DNA from: Ischnura elegans
Taxonomy: Eukaryota; Arthropoda; Insecta; Odonata; Coenagrionidae
Length of the DNA stretch: 64,000 bases
Direction of reading: 5' to 3'
NCBI RefSeq assembly: GCF_921293095.1
Contig: NC_060259.1
Coordinates: forward strand, 4,588,001-4,652,000
Position numbers and translations under genes: made by a program. Below the pieces are notes generated by a model. That model saw only the letters and a program-made list of their open reading frames with translations. It made no database searches and was not told the origin of the DNA. Shown in pieces: positions 44,083 to 56,582 of this stretch. The stretch's first letter is position 1, and each line of letters opens with the position of its first letter.

Positions 44083-44513
44083 CATGAAATTAAAAAAAAT
44101 ATCTACCACCTCTTTCTCTTTCATTTGTCGAACTCTTTCCTATCGAACCCAAAACCTCCAGCAGATAAGGAGAGGGGATGGGGAGGGTGGCGGGGTTTGA
44201 GGGGAAGCATCCTGGGAAAAAAGTGACGATCGAAAATCCTTCGATATTGGGAAAACAAACGACGAAGGAGAAAACAAATGAGAATCGTAATGGTAAATTA
44301 CGTCAGATATAGCAAATGATGAGCGAAAATAAGTGAATAACGATAAAGAAGACGAAAGGGGAACAAATGACGATCGAAAAACAAGTGACAGTCGATTTTT
44401 GAGTCACGTGACCGGAAGTGCCGTAGTAATTAAAGATGGCGGAGCATAATAAAAGATGGCGGAGCAATTAAAAATGGCGCTGGGTGCTCCAGACCCCTCA
44501 AAATTCTACTACT
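44083..44513 (-). repeat. Polinton right terminal inverted repeat
   Basis: This mirrors the left terminal repeat, ending with CTACTACT (AGTAGTAG on the reverse strand). It begins 30 bp after the metalloproteinase stop codon. Small differences from the left repeat include AATAAAAGATGG against ATTAAAGATGG. Confidence 0.9.
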
Positions 44514-46352
44514 GTAGATTAAGACAAAATGCGGTGAAACACAGTTATTTGAAAAAATACGGAATAGTTTTATTAATAATGTGTTGGAAAAAATTAATTA
44601 AGGAACTAGATATATACTAAACTAGATCACCCCGGTGAACTTCGTACCACCTGATAATCAATGAACGGTTTCAAAACACCATTTATAAATAAAGAACGGT
44701 TGTACTGATTTTAATAATTTTTGAATTATTAAAAAATTATTAGTAAAAAAATGTGCACTCAAGAAAACTACAAGAATAAGTAGTACAACGGCATGTTAGA
44801 AAGACATTTTTATTTATTCTATCTACGTTGGGTAGACGGGAGACCTAACTTGCCCGCTCTTGGGACAAGCTTACATAACGCTAGACCGATGCTTGATTGA
44901 CGTAACAATCTCGTGAATAGGCCCTAAGGAAGAACATTAATATGTTATGACTTATGGCGCGCTATAGTTTTAACTCGGATAGGTAAAGTGCACCGCGTAA
45001 ATCTACCCCATGTGCAAACGTACCTCTGTCTACCCTACACATTCGGGTCTATTCCATTGAGCCAAGCACCTTCTGATATACAAGGCAAAACACAAAATGT
45101 CATCGTCGTATAGATCGCTAACGATCTTTGGTAGCGTTTTTAATAACCGTAGTCAAGGTGACAGTCTGAAAAAAACATTCTCAGGAAGAAAGGTAAAGAG
45201 GGAGAAATGCTTCTATATTCGAATTGGTGAACTCACCGATTTTGCGCCTTTTAGACGGAAGCGTGCGAAAATGGGCTGGCGGGGGCGGTGGTGTTGCCTG
45301 TATGGTCTAGTTTGAGTCTCATTCAATCAGCAGTAAGAGCCGGCAGAGCATTTCCACAGAGCTCGTGACTAAATTTACGAATTTTACCATCGAAAAGACA
45401 AATTTGCTGATTAAACATCATAAAAGTCCAGTCATCGCGCCTATGTCGCATTTATTCACGTGCATCGCATCAATATCGCATTTATCACATTAGCAATTTT
45501 TACGTATCACTACAAATAACTTATTGGTCATGAAGAACACTCGTTGGTTCAGACAGGAGATACCCATTTCCTCTCGTTTCTAATTGTTCTCTAAGCTCTC
45601 ATGCTTTCACTTATTCTGTTTTTATTTTGATAACTATGTCAAAAAATTGAAGTATTTTCTGAATTATCATTAGGATACATCTATGCTGGTAATCACTTAT
45701 TTATTCGAAAAGTCCATGGTTTTCATTCAAAAAGTAATCACAATCTTCTACCATAATCAACGTATTTCAATGCGCATCATCCTAATGAGATTTTTTTATT
45801 TTGATATTTCGTACAGATAATTTTCGATCACAATTTTTGTTACGTATCTCCAGCTTAATTTAGCTAATTCCACAAGCAATATAAGTGTTATGCGTCATCA
45901 AAATGGCATGTGAGAGTAGTTTCCATTGAGGCAAAGCTGTTTCCTGCTCCGAATTCGATCATTATAATGTAAAATTTTAGAACTCAGGTCTACAAGCTCC
46001 TAACATGACTTATGATCCCACAAATCCATACAAATATATTTTAGACGTCAATTTACGAGAAGAAATCTCTTTCACATTCATTTATAGCGATTAATTTACC
46101 CACTGGAGGCGCTCCAAGCCCCCCCCCCCCCGCCCCCCAAAGCTTTTATTTCTTAGCTTACCATGATCCAACCTTTATGTGATCCGGATGCGTCATGCGT
46201 CTTTCAAACAAAAAATTTTTAGAATGTGTTAGCTTTATTTGAGTGATGGAGTCACAGATGGATACAACTTATTTATCTCCAATACTCAGAAAAATATGGT
46301 TCAAACTGGAGGAAAAATATCAATAAAGTTCAAAGTTCATGCCCTAGAGACA
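44514..46352 (+). mobile_element. Foldback-like element, left arm inner segment
   Basis: This continues the arm interrupted at 24708: GTAGATTAAGACAAAATGCGG continues the sequence found uninterrupted in the right arm. It is the reverse complement of 46667-48504. A 72-codon frame (45097-45315) recurs in the mirror arm at 47703-47921 with an identical product; it has no recognisable domain and identity is expected from the palindrome. A C12-14 homopolymer lies near 46120-46133. Confidence 0.85.
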
Positions 46353-46666
46353 AAGGAGTAGGAATAATTAACATATTTGAGTGAGTGGAGTGAAAAATAT
46401 CTGCATTCAGGAAGTATCGGCAAATCAGTAAAATGAAAAAATATTCAAATTTACCAAAAATGCCAAAAGACAAAGTGTACCGTAGGATTCCAAACCAAAT
46501 AGTAACCAGTGGTTCTTTCTCTCCAATGGTCATTTGCTTGTTTTTGATGATTGTTTATCACCGTATGCAAGACGATGTCACATCAGCGACGCCTTGGACC
46601 ACACACTGATGGAGTTCTAGCCTTTACCCCTTCATTTATGCTCGGCCATAATAGGATGTTGGTCTA
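46353..46666 (+). other. Spacer of the foldback element
   Basis: This 314-bp unique segment separates the two arms. It contains a 67-codon frame on the minus strand (46330-46533) that extends into the arm and shows no recognised motif. I see no transposase here. Confidence 0.7.
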
Positions 46667-48498
46667 TGTCTCTAGGGCATGAACTTTGAACTTTATTGAT
46701 ATTTTTCCTCCAGTTGGAACCATATTTTTCTGAGTATTGGAGATAAATAAGTTGTATCCATCTGTGACTCCATCACTCAAATAAAGCTAACACATTCTAA
46801 AAATTTTTGTTTGAAAGACGCATGACGCATCCGGATCACATAAAGGTTGGATCATGGTAAGCTAAGAAATAAAAGCTTTGGGGGGCGGGGGGGGGGGGGC
46901 TTGGAGCGCCTCCAGTGGGTAAATTAATCGCTATAAATGAATGTGAAAGAGATTTCTTCTCGTAAATTGACGTCTAAAATATATTTGGATGGATTTGTGG
47001 GATCATAAGTCATGTTAGGAGCTTGTAGACCTGAGTTCTAAAATTTTACATTATAATGATCGAATTCGGAGCAGGAAACAGCTTTGCCTCAATGGAAACT
47101 ACTCTCACATGCCATTTTGATGACGCATAACACTTATATTGCTTGTGGAATTAGCTAAATTAAGCTGGAGATACGTAACAAAAATTGTGATCGAAAATTA
47201 TCTGTACGAAATATCAAAATAAAAAAATCTCATTAGGATGATGCGCATTGAAATATGTTGATTATGGTAGAAGATTGTGATTACTTTTTGAATGAAAACC
47301 ATGGACTTTTCGAATAAATAAGTGATTACCAGCATAGATGTATCCTAATGATAATTCAGAAAATACTTCAATTTTTTGACATAGTTATCAAAATAAAAAC
47401 AGAATAAGTGAAAGCATGAGAGCTTAGAGAACAATTAGAAACGAGAGGAAATGGGTATCTCCTGTCTGAACCAACGAGTGTTCTTCATGACCAATAAGTT
47501 ATTTGTAGTGATACGTAAAAATTGCTAATGTGATAAATGCGATATTGATGCGATGCACGTGAATAAATGCGACATAGGCGCGATGACTGGACTTTTATGA
47601 TGTTTAATCAGCAAATTTGTCTTTTCGATGGTAAAATTCGTAAATTTAGTCACGAGCTCTGTGGAAATGCTCTGCCGGCTCTTACTGCTGATTGAATGAG
47701 ACTCAAACTAGACCATACAGGCAACACCACCGCCCCCGCCAGCCCATTTTCGCACGCTTCCGTCTAAAAGGCGCAAAATCGGTGAGTTCACCAATTCGAA
47801 TATAGAAGCATTTCTCCCTCTTTACCTTTCTTCCTGAGAATGTTTTTTTCAGACTGTCACCTTGACTACGGTTATTAAAAACGCTACCAAAGATCGTTAG
47901 CGATCTATACGACGATGACATTTTGTGTTTTGCCTTGTATATCAGAAGGTGCTTGGCTCAATGGAATAGACCCGAATGTGTAGGGTAGACAGAGGTACGT
48001 TTGCACATGGGGTAGATTTACGCGGTGCACTTTACCTATCCGAGTTAAAACTATAGCGCGCCATAAGTCATAACATATTAATGTTCTTCCTTAGGGCCTA
48101 TTCACGAGATTGTTACGTCAATCAAGCATCGGTCTAGCGTTATGTAAGCTTGTCCCAAGAGCGGGCAAGTTAGGTCTCCCGTCTACCCAACGTAGATAGA
48201 ATAAATAAAAATGTCTTTCTAACATGCCGTTGTACTACTTATTCTTGTAGTTTTCTTGAGTGCACATTTTTTTACTAATAATTTTTTAATAATTCAAAAA
48301 TTATTAAAATCAGTACAACCGTTCTTTATTTATAAATGGTGTTTTGAAACCGTTCATTGATTATCAGGTGGTACGAAGTTCACCGGGGTGATCTAGTTTA
48401 GTATATATCTAGTTCCTTAATTAATTTTTTCCAACACATTATTAATAAATCTATTCCGTATTTTTTCAAATAACTGTGTTACACCGCATTTTGTCGTA

Positions 48499-48504
48499 AT
48501 CTAC
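48499..48504 (-). repeat. Empty Polinton target site
   Basis: ATCTAC (GTAGAT on the reverse strand) occurs once here, within the arm sequence that in the other arm is split by the Polinton. It directly documents the pre-insertion state. Confidence 0.9.
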
Positions 48505-49392
48505 TGGTAATGTATAATGAAAAAAGAAAAATATAGACTCTACTCAATGCTATAAACTATAATTGAAGGTGCTATAAAATTAAAATGAAAGTGCTATTTA
48601 CACGTATCTCTAGTTATTAGTAATGTTTCTGTTTTATTTTGAGGTGTTGTCAATTTTTTAACATCTTTTCCGACTTTTCGACGCATATTTGTCATCTTCA
48701 TTGACTTCCCACGTCATAAGTATAAGCACCCGAGTTTGACGTAATATTGTGAAGTGATGGTTCGTCTAATAAATAAAAATAATACTCATCTTATATGGAG
48801 GACACTTGTATTTCAACAATTAAAGGCATAACTGCATAGATAGTTACGGAGTCATGACCCCAGTGATACCCCCTACCCCTCAATCTCACTAGAAAAAGTT
48901 GCAGAAATAAGAAATGAAAGGAAATGGAAAAAATGTCAAGTGTTATTTATGAGTGTTGCAAACGTTGAGATTCAACTTTAAGTTGATTATGAGTGAAATA
49001 TACGGAATTTCACGAGTTGGGAGGAAGAAAAGTATAATTTATTGCTATAATAATCAATGAAATAATTAATGAGATCTGCTTCTTCAAAAATATATTACAG
49101 ATCATGGAGGAAAGAATCGGAGTTCTTAAATATCATTGTTCATTATGATGTTAATTTATTCGCTTCCTTTTGTTATGGGAGGATGGGAATCACCCCCTAC
49201 TACCACGACCGCCACCTCTTACACGACCGCCACCCCATACCCTCACCAACACGGCAAGCTTTTCCTACTCATTTAAAAGGGTTTATTTCTTTTTCGTTGT
49301 GGAATATATGATAATGTATCTAATTTATCAAATATCTGATATTTTTTCTATCCATTTATTCTGGCAGTGATTATTAAGGAGAAGACTACAAG

Positions 49393-49641
49393 ATGTACTG
49401 GAGGTGTTCACCTTCCTCAAGAAGTAAGAGTTGGAGGATGGGTGAAGTATCGGATGGAGAGGGGTTGTTGACCCTAATTAATTATGATGGGGGAGAGAGA
49501 AATCTATACTATCCTCGGATGTTCAGGATGACTGAAGGGGGAGTATGTTTTTACAACTTAAACGGGGATGAAAAGTTTTATGTACGCATATTAATAAAAC
49601 ACATTACAAATGGAATGAAAAATGTATTATTTATTTCTTAA
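49393..49641 (+). pseudogene. Mirror copy of the decayed small conserved gene
   Basis: The frame starts MYWRCSPSS as in 23615-23815 but continues past GDEKF to YVRILIKHITNG because of one extra T. An acceptor-like TATTCTGGCAG ends at about 49370, 23 bp upstream of the ATG, so this may have been a 3' exon. AATAAA follows at about 49591. The GGERNLYYPRMF motif links it to the small protein family. Confidence 0.4.
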
Positions 49642-51518
49642 TTTATTTACCCAGAACAATAACCTTTAAATATGCTAGAAGTTGCATTAGAATGATGGAG
49701 ATGATCTTTCGATTTTAAAAACTGAAAAATTCAACACTAATTTGGAATATTAAAATAGAAAGTATTAATGTTAGAGAGCAGAAATGTTAAAACAAAGTAT
49801 GGTTTCGTTTATTAGCTTTAAGGATGAACATTTTCTGTAATAGACGTCAAAACAATATATCATGAAATAGGGGTACCCTTGCACCCTGGCAATGGAGCCT
49901 CAAGGGTCTGAGGAAATTTAATTGTTTCATCTGAGAGATAATAAAATGCTAAGAGCTATGCCGTATAAATCATACATTTATGTATTGAAATGTGGAAGAT
50001 ATTAAAGTTAGATGCTGCTGTGACGTCATGTGCCAGCTTTGGCATGCAGCTTTGGAGGCTTACCGGTTGAATACGTAAAAAATAATCAGTGATTCGTATA
50101 TTACGACAAAGGAGGAACATTTTCTGTAATAACTGACAAAACGCCTACTCTTCAAATAAGATACCCTGGTGTCCTTACTTTGGACCCTGAATAAGTCTAA
50201 GATAGTTTGATGGTTTCATTCGAAGGATAATAAAATGTTGACAGCTATGCCGTTTAGAGCAAAAATTTATCTATTCAAATGTGGAAGATATTAAAGGTAG
50301 ATGACGCTGTGACGTCATGCGCCAGACTCCCCATTCACTTTTAGAGACTTACAGTTTGAACTCGTAAAATATAATTAGTGATTCGTATATTACGATAAAG
50401 GAGGAACATTTTCTGTAATAACTAACAAAACGCCTACTCTTCAAATTGGATACCCTGGTGTCCTTACTTTGGACCCTGAATGAGTATTAGGAAATTTGAT
50501 GATTGGATTCGAAGGATAATAAAATGTTGACAGCTATGCCGTTTAGAGCAAAAATTTATCTATTCAAATGTGGAAGATATTAAAGGTAGATGACGCTGTG
50601 ACGTCATGCGCCAGACTCCCCATTCACTTTTAGAGACTTACAGTTTGAACTCGTAAAATATAATTAGTGATTCGTATATTACGATAAAGGAGGAACATTT
50701 TCTGTAATAACTAACAAAACGCCTACTCTTCAAATTGGATACCCTGGTGTCCTTACTTTGGACCCTGAATGAGTATTAGGAAATTTGATGATTGCATTCG
50801 AAGGATAATAAAATGTTGACAGCTATGCCGTTTAGAGCAAAAATTTATCTATTCAAATGTGGAAGATATTAAAGGTAGATGACGCTGTGACGTCATGCGC
50901 CAGACTCCCCATTCACTTTTAGAGACTTACAGTTTGAATTCGTAAAATATAATTAGTGATTCGTATATTACGATAAAGGAGGAACATTTTCTGTAATAAC
51001 TAACAAAACGCCTACTCTTCAAATTGGATACCCTGGTGTCCTTACTTTGGACCCTGAATGAGTATTAGGAAATTTGATGATTGCATCCGAAGGATAATAA
51101 AATGTTGACAGCTATGCCGTTTAGAGCAAATATTTATCTATTCAAATGTGGAAGATATTAAAGGTAGATGAAGCTATGACGTCATGCGCCAAAGTTGCTA
51201 TTCACTTTTTGAGACTTCAGGTTTTTATTCATAAAAAATAATCAGTGATTCGTGTATAACGTTGAAGGAGGAACATATTTTGTAATAACTATCATAACGC
51301 TAACTCTTCAAATTGGATACGCTAGTACCCTTACTTTGGACCCTGAATGAGTCTTAGAATATTTGATGATTGGATTCGAAGGATGATAAAATGCTCTCAG
51401 CTATGCCGTTTAAAACAAAAATTTATCTATTCAAATGTGAAAGATATTAAAGGTAGATGAAGCTGTGACGTCATGCGCCAGACTCCCCATTCACTTTTAG
51501 AGACTTACAGTTTGAATT

Positions 51519-53880
51519 CCGCCTCCTGTACCCAACCAACGTAATGCAGACCAGTTTATTTGTTCTGAACATTCGCAAATATTGTGAAAATTGAGATTTC
51601 GATTGAAACTTTGGCAGAACTTGCTGTGAAATCAATGTGGATCTGATAACGTCATCCTTGGCGTTATTGCCGCATGCATAGGAAGCCACTTCGGAGAATT
51701 ATAGCTTCATTGTCCGTTCCACTGCCAGTGTGTGGTGGAGATAAACGGCGAATGAATATTCTGGCGAAGTATTTCCAGTAAGCGACAGTTTTTCAACGAT
51801 TTATTCATTTTATATAATTCTCGCAACTAGTAGCATGATAATAGAAACATCGGTGCTTTCCCAATGAATCATTTCTCCATAATCTATGGCTTCAAAATTC
51901 AAATGGGAATAATTTTGCATCTGATGCCATGATTTAAATTACCTGCTTCGTGATCTATAGCACTAAGAAGTTTAATTTGTGCCTCCTGTCGGACAGTTAG
52001 TCGACGATCACTTATCACTGCGAGAATAATATTTTTTGGGAGTGCAGGAAATATTTTTGTTTGGACGGATAAATAAACTACTGCTTGGAGCTTCTTTGGC
52101 AAGTATCTATATCTATGAATGGTCTCACAGATGTAACGATCATCATCGGCGAACGAAGATTGAGTCCTGATCCTACATTGCATCGCAACTTAGTCCTTTA
52201 ATATAATTTAGTGTTTCGAAGAATTTATTGGTAGCGTTCTTAGTCTAAATGTATAACCTAAGAACTGTGTTAGCTGTCGTCAACCAACGGGCTTTATTTA
52301 GTTTCCCCGGAATCATGGTGACTAGCCCTTCTGGACATATTCCAGACGCAAGGGCTGGGGTATCTTGGCTATGAACTTCAGTTCCTTATTAAGGTTTCAG
52401 ATTCCTGTCGTTTGCAAGTCACAACTTATGACATGAAATGACACCACTGGGAATTTTTCACATTAAGGCAGTTTTGAAACTATGTTACCTGTGTATTGAT
52501 ACGGGCTGTAAAAATCGCGGTCAATGTGGGCGGAGAGGGGTTGAAGCGGTCACTCAATGAAATGGACAAGGCAAATAGCCCATTGCATATGTTTTCCCGA
52601 CATTTCTTCCAATTATCGCAGGAAACCACCCTTCCAACCTGCATTGGTGTTCGTTCCGTCAAAGTCAAGAACAATATAGCTTAAGATTATATCGCAGTAT
52701 TGCTCTTGAACTATATTTCCAGCTTTTAAAGCTGCATTAAGTACAGTAGATTTGATGTGTGCTGCAGCCCCCACCCCTTACGCTATATCTCTGGAGAATT
52801 ATGGCAGTCTTAGTCAAGTCTAATTTGACTATGGACTTTCTTTCTCTTGATTTGGTGAATGCCACATCATTAGCACACCACTCGTCAAGGTATTCCTCAT
52901 CAACTTGAGTATCCTCAAAGTATTCACTTTCATTCCAAAACTACAACAGTTGATTCAGATGATTTGAGTTTAAGCCTCTCATCAATATGATAACGTTACG
53001 CCCTTTCTTGCATTTTTTATATAGGGATGTCAATAGTTCCTATTCGGATTATTCTTGGACCTCGCTGTTCCATAAGGAACTGGTACTGTAGGATAGAAAC
53101 ATTTTTCCCTTATGACAGACAGAATTGGGAAAATTGGCACATTTGCAGAAGGCTATATCAAATAGTTTCGTCGCCTCCTTAATAAAAGATTTTAATTCAT
53201 TCTGTTTTCTGAAATACCGTTTTACTCTATAGGATTTAATTTGCGATATTGTTTTCATCATGTACCGTAAGATGAGTTGAAGTAGTATGGTTTACGTAAC
53301 TACTAAATAGACGCTTTTTTCCAAACGTCACATACCTTGGCAGAAACTTCAGTGATATCTTCTTACACGAAAATCATGCTCAATATAGTCGGCAATGGCA
53401 TAAAAGGGCATGCACTCATCCCAGTGACTACCCTCGACAACTTCAGACATGATTTACACGTTTTTACCGAAAAACATATCTATTTCGCGTCATTTATCGC
53501 ATTCATAGTGTAGAATGAGAATGTGTGTTGCGGGTTGCCTACCCACGAAAACTGCTTTCGGGGACACAATAAAATGTCATTTTCTCGATAATTTTAATAA
53601 ATAGAGCTGATATATTTGGTCCAAAATAACAAGGAAAGACCAATGCTTTACACAATTTAAAAAAATTAGTGCTTGCTAAAACCAAATTAAAATTATTTAC
53701 ATTTTTAACGATTTTCGTTACAAATTTCGAAATTTCAATACAAAATGGCGAACAGAAGATAATAACCGATTTTGAAAAAAAATCATATCTGTAATACCCA
53801 CCCAGGTACAAACTTTTCCCGGGTATTACGATTCGATCCTAAAAAAAAGTGCCAAAACGAGGCACCCTAGTGCACGTTCT
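51519..53880. other. Unassigned stretch
   Basis: Apart from the remnant at 51899-52183, no gene is supported here. Short frames on both strands lack recognisable domains. The composition is moderately AT-rich, unlike the repeats on either side. It ends at GCCAAAACGAGGCACCCTAG, just before the satellite. Confidence 0.6.
51899..52183 (-). pseudogene. Remnant of an insect element-associated protein
   Basis: The 94-codon frame includes YRYLPKKLQAVVYLSVQTKI and NIILAVISDRRLTVRQEA. This resembles the motif LLAM..D.R..IREL...RI..AR that recurs in uncharacterised arthropod proteins, often near transposon-like loci. Match is partial and the frame is short, so I treat it as a fragment. Function is unknown. 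Confidence 0.3.
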
Positions 53881-56132
53881 CATTTTTCAAATCAAGGCTT
53901 GAGTGCAGTTGCAATCGCTCAAAGAAATAGCAAATCTCACAACGTTCGCTCTTATTTTCAAAGCTTGGGCGGAATTCTCTATCTCAATGCACGTTCTCAT
54001 TATTCAAATCAAGGCTTGAGTGCAGTTGCAATCGCTCAAAGAAATAGCAAATCTCACAACGTTCGCTCTTATTTTCAAAGCTTGGACGGAATTCTCTATC
54101 TCAATGCACGTTCTCATTTTTCAAATCAAGGATTGAGTGCAGTTGCAATGGCTCAAAGAAATAGCAAATGTAACAACGTTCGCACTTATTTTCAAAGCGT
54201 GGGCGGAATTCTCTATCTCAATGCACGTTCTCATTTTTCAAATCAAGGCTTGAGTGCAGTTGCAATCGCTCAAAGAAATAGAAAATGTCACAACGTTCGC
54301 TCTTATTTTCAAAGCTTGGGCGGAATTCTCTCTCTCAATGCACGTTCTCATTTTTCAAATCAAGGCTTGAGTGCAGTTGCAATCGCTCAAAGAAATAGCA
54401 AATGTCACAACGTTCGCTCTTATTTTCAAAGCTTGGGCGGAATTCTCTATCTCAATGCACGTTCTCATTTTTCAAATCAAGGCTTGAGTGCAGTTGCAAT
54501 GGCTCAAAGAAATAGCAAATGTCACAACGTTCGCTCTTATTTTCAAAGCGTGGGCGGAATTCTCTATCTCAATGCACGTTCTCATTTTTCAAATCAAGGC
54601 TTGAGTGCAGTTGCAATCGCTCAAAGAAATAGAAAATGTCGCAACGTTCGCTCTTATTTTCAAAGCTTGGGCGGAATTCTCTATCTCAATGCACGTTCTC
54701 ATTATTCAAATCAAGGCTTGAGTGCAGTTGCAATCGCTCAAAGAAATAGAAAATGTCACAACGTTCGCTCTTATTTTCAAAGCTTGGGCGGAATTCTCTA
54801 TCTCAATGCACGTTCTCATTATTCAAATCAAGGCTTGAGTGCAGTTGCAATCGCTCAAAGAAATAGAAAATGTCACAACGTTCGCTCTTATTTTCAAAGC
54901 TTGGGCGGAATTCTCTATCTCAATGCACGTTCTCATTTTTCAAATCAAGGCTTGAGTGCAGTTGCAATCGCTCAAAGAAATAGCAAATGTCACAACGTTC
55001 GCTCTTATTTTCAATGCTTGGACGGAATTCTCTATCTCAATGCACGTTCTCATTTTTCAAATCAAGGCTTGAGTGCAGTTGCAATCGCTCAAAGAAATAG
55101 CAAATCTCACAACGTTCGCTCTTATTTTCAATGCTTGGACGGAATTCTCTCTCTCAATGCACGTTCTCATTTTTCAAATCAAGGCTTGAGTGCAGTTGCA
55201 ATCGCTCAAAGAAATAGCAAATGTCGCAACGTTCGCTCTTATTTTCAAAGCTTGGACGGAATTCTCTATCTCAATGCACGTTCTCATTTTTCAAATCAAG
55301 GCTTGAGTGCAGTTGCAATCGCTCAAAGATATAGCAAATCTCACAACGTTCGCTCTTATTTTCAATGCTTGGACGGAATTTTCTCTCTCAATGCACGTTC
55401 TCATTTTTCAAATCAAGGCTCGAGTGCAGTTGCAATCGCTCAAAGAAATAGCAAATGTCGCAACGTTCGCTCTTATTTTCAAAGCTTGGGCGGAATTCTC
55501 TATCTCAATGCACGTTCTCATTATTCAAATCAAGGCTTGAGTGCAGTTGCAATCGCTCAAAGATATAGCAAATCTCACAACGTTCGCTCTTATTTTCAAT
55601 GCTTGGACGGAATTCTCTCTCTCAATGCACGTTCTCATTTTTCAAATCAAGGCTTGAGTGCAGTTGCAATCGCTCAAAGAAATAGCAAATGTCGCAACGT
55701 TCGCTCTTATTTTCAATGCTTGGACGGAATTTTCTCTCTCAATGCACGTTCTCATTTTTCAAATCAAGGCTCGAGTGCAGTTGCAATCGCTCAAAGAAAT
55801 AGCAAATGTCACAACGTTCGCTCTTATTTTCAAAGCTTGGGCGGAATTCTCTATCTCAATGCACGTTCTCATTTTTCAAATCAAGGCTTGAGTGCAGTTG
55901 CAATCGCTCAAAGAAATAGCAAATGTCGCAACGTTCGCTCTTATTTTCAATGCTTGGACGGAATTTTCTCTCTCAATGCACGTTCTCATTTTTCAAATCA
56001 AGGCTCGAGTGCAGTTGCAATCGCTCAAAGAAATAGCAAATGTCACAACGTTCGCTCTTATTTTCAAAGCTTGGGCGGAATTCTCTATCTCAATGCACGT
56101 TCTCATTTTTTTCAAATCAAGGCTTCAGTGTA
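53881..56132 (+). repeat. 117-bp satellite array, about 19 copies
   Basis: The unit runs from TTGCAATCGCTCAAAGAAAT through GCACGTTCTCATTTTTCAAA. Because 117 is divisible by three and the unit lacks a stop, one frame stays open for 744 codons (53899-56133, 39-residue repeat) and another in shorter parts. Almost all differences between copies change the encoded residue (for example TCT/TGT, AGC/AGA, GGC/GAC), which does not look like selection on a protein. The start is not an ATG-led gene with signals. I call it a non-coding satellite. Confidence 0.8.
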
Positions 56133-56330
56133 GTTCAATGAGAATAACTCAAGGCTGATGCAATCGCTCGAAAACATTACAAATAACTCAAGGTGCATTA
56201 TCGCGAACTCATACGGATTTTTTTTTGGTACAGAAAACTAGTCTCACCATTTCTAAGAAGGTATCCGTCAACGTTCACCTAAACTAGATATTTCCTCATA
56301 TCTGACGAATATTGTCTTAACGTTCACAAA

Positions 56331-56338
56331 GTATAAAT
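56331..56338 (+). promoter_or_regulatory. TATA box of the dUTPase locus
   Basis: TATAAATA is followed about 30 bp downstream by TCACCAGTCAG, similar to an arthropod initiator (TCAGT). This would start a ~210-nt leader before the ATG at 56583. Confidence 0.55.
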
Positions 56339-56582
56339 AGTCGCTGTTTCCACTTGACACTCACCAGTCAGACTGTTCCACTTGGACTCTCCGATACCTT
56401 CCACCGAGACCATCGTTCAGCTGCAACTACTCCCTTCGCTGTCATCCGCTCCAGCCAACTTCATCTTTCTAGTGTAAATACACCGGTTGAAACACCAACC
56501 ACTACTCTACCATCTTCTGCAATCAACCCAACTCATCATCATCTTAACTAAAATCGCTGACTCCGAACACCAATTACCAAAA

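Larger units (their letters stand above)
24709..44513. mobile_element. Polinton/Maverick (adintovirus-like) provirus, 19.8 kb
   Basis: The element has ~430-bp terminal inverted repeats starting 5'-AG (AGAAGTAGGATTTTGAGG on the left, AGTAGTAGAATTTTGAGG on the right) and a 6-bp target duplication. It holds the diagnostic gene set: retroviral-type integrase, protein-primed family B DNA polymerase, adenovirus-type protease, packaging ATPase and double-jelly-roll capsid genes. The chromodomain integrase with a hexon-like capsid fits the adintovirus lineage. Virion genes occupy the left minus-strand block; replication and accessory genes are on the right. In-frame stops and frameshifts in capsid, penton-like, integrase and polymerase genes indicate a defective copy. 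Confidence 0.95.
46667..51518 (-). mobile_element. Foldback-like element, right arm
   Basis: This is the full uninterrupted arm. The inner 1.84 kb mirrors 44514-46352, the next part mirrors 22546-24708, and the outer end holds about six ~289-bp tandem repeats (GACGTCATGCGCCA at about 50313, 50602, 50891, 51178 and 51467, plus a diverged one near 50022). It ends at CAGTTTGAATTC. Long arms with internal tandem repeats are typical of foldback/Galileo-type elements, but no transposase or terminal signature was identified. Confidence 0.8.

Noticed and set aside
45097..47921. A conserved 72-residue protein (identical at 45097-45315 and 47703-47921)
   Set aside because: Identity is explained by the palindrome arms. 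There is no domain, promoter or other copy to support coding.
53899..56133. A 744-residue protein of 39-residue repeats
   Set aside because: The frame follows from a 117-bp satellite unit without a stop. Differences between copies are almost all residue-changing and there is no convincing gene start or end.
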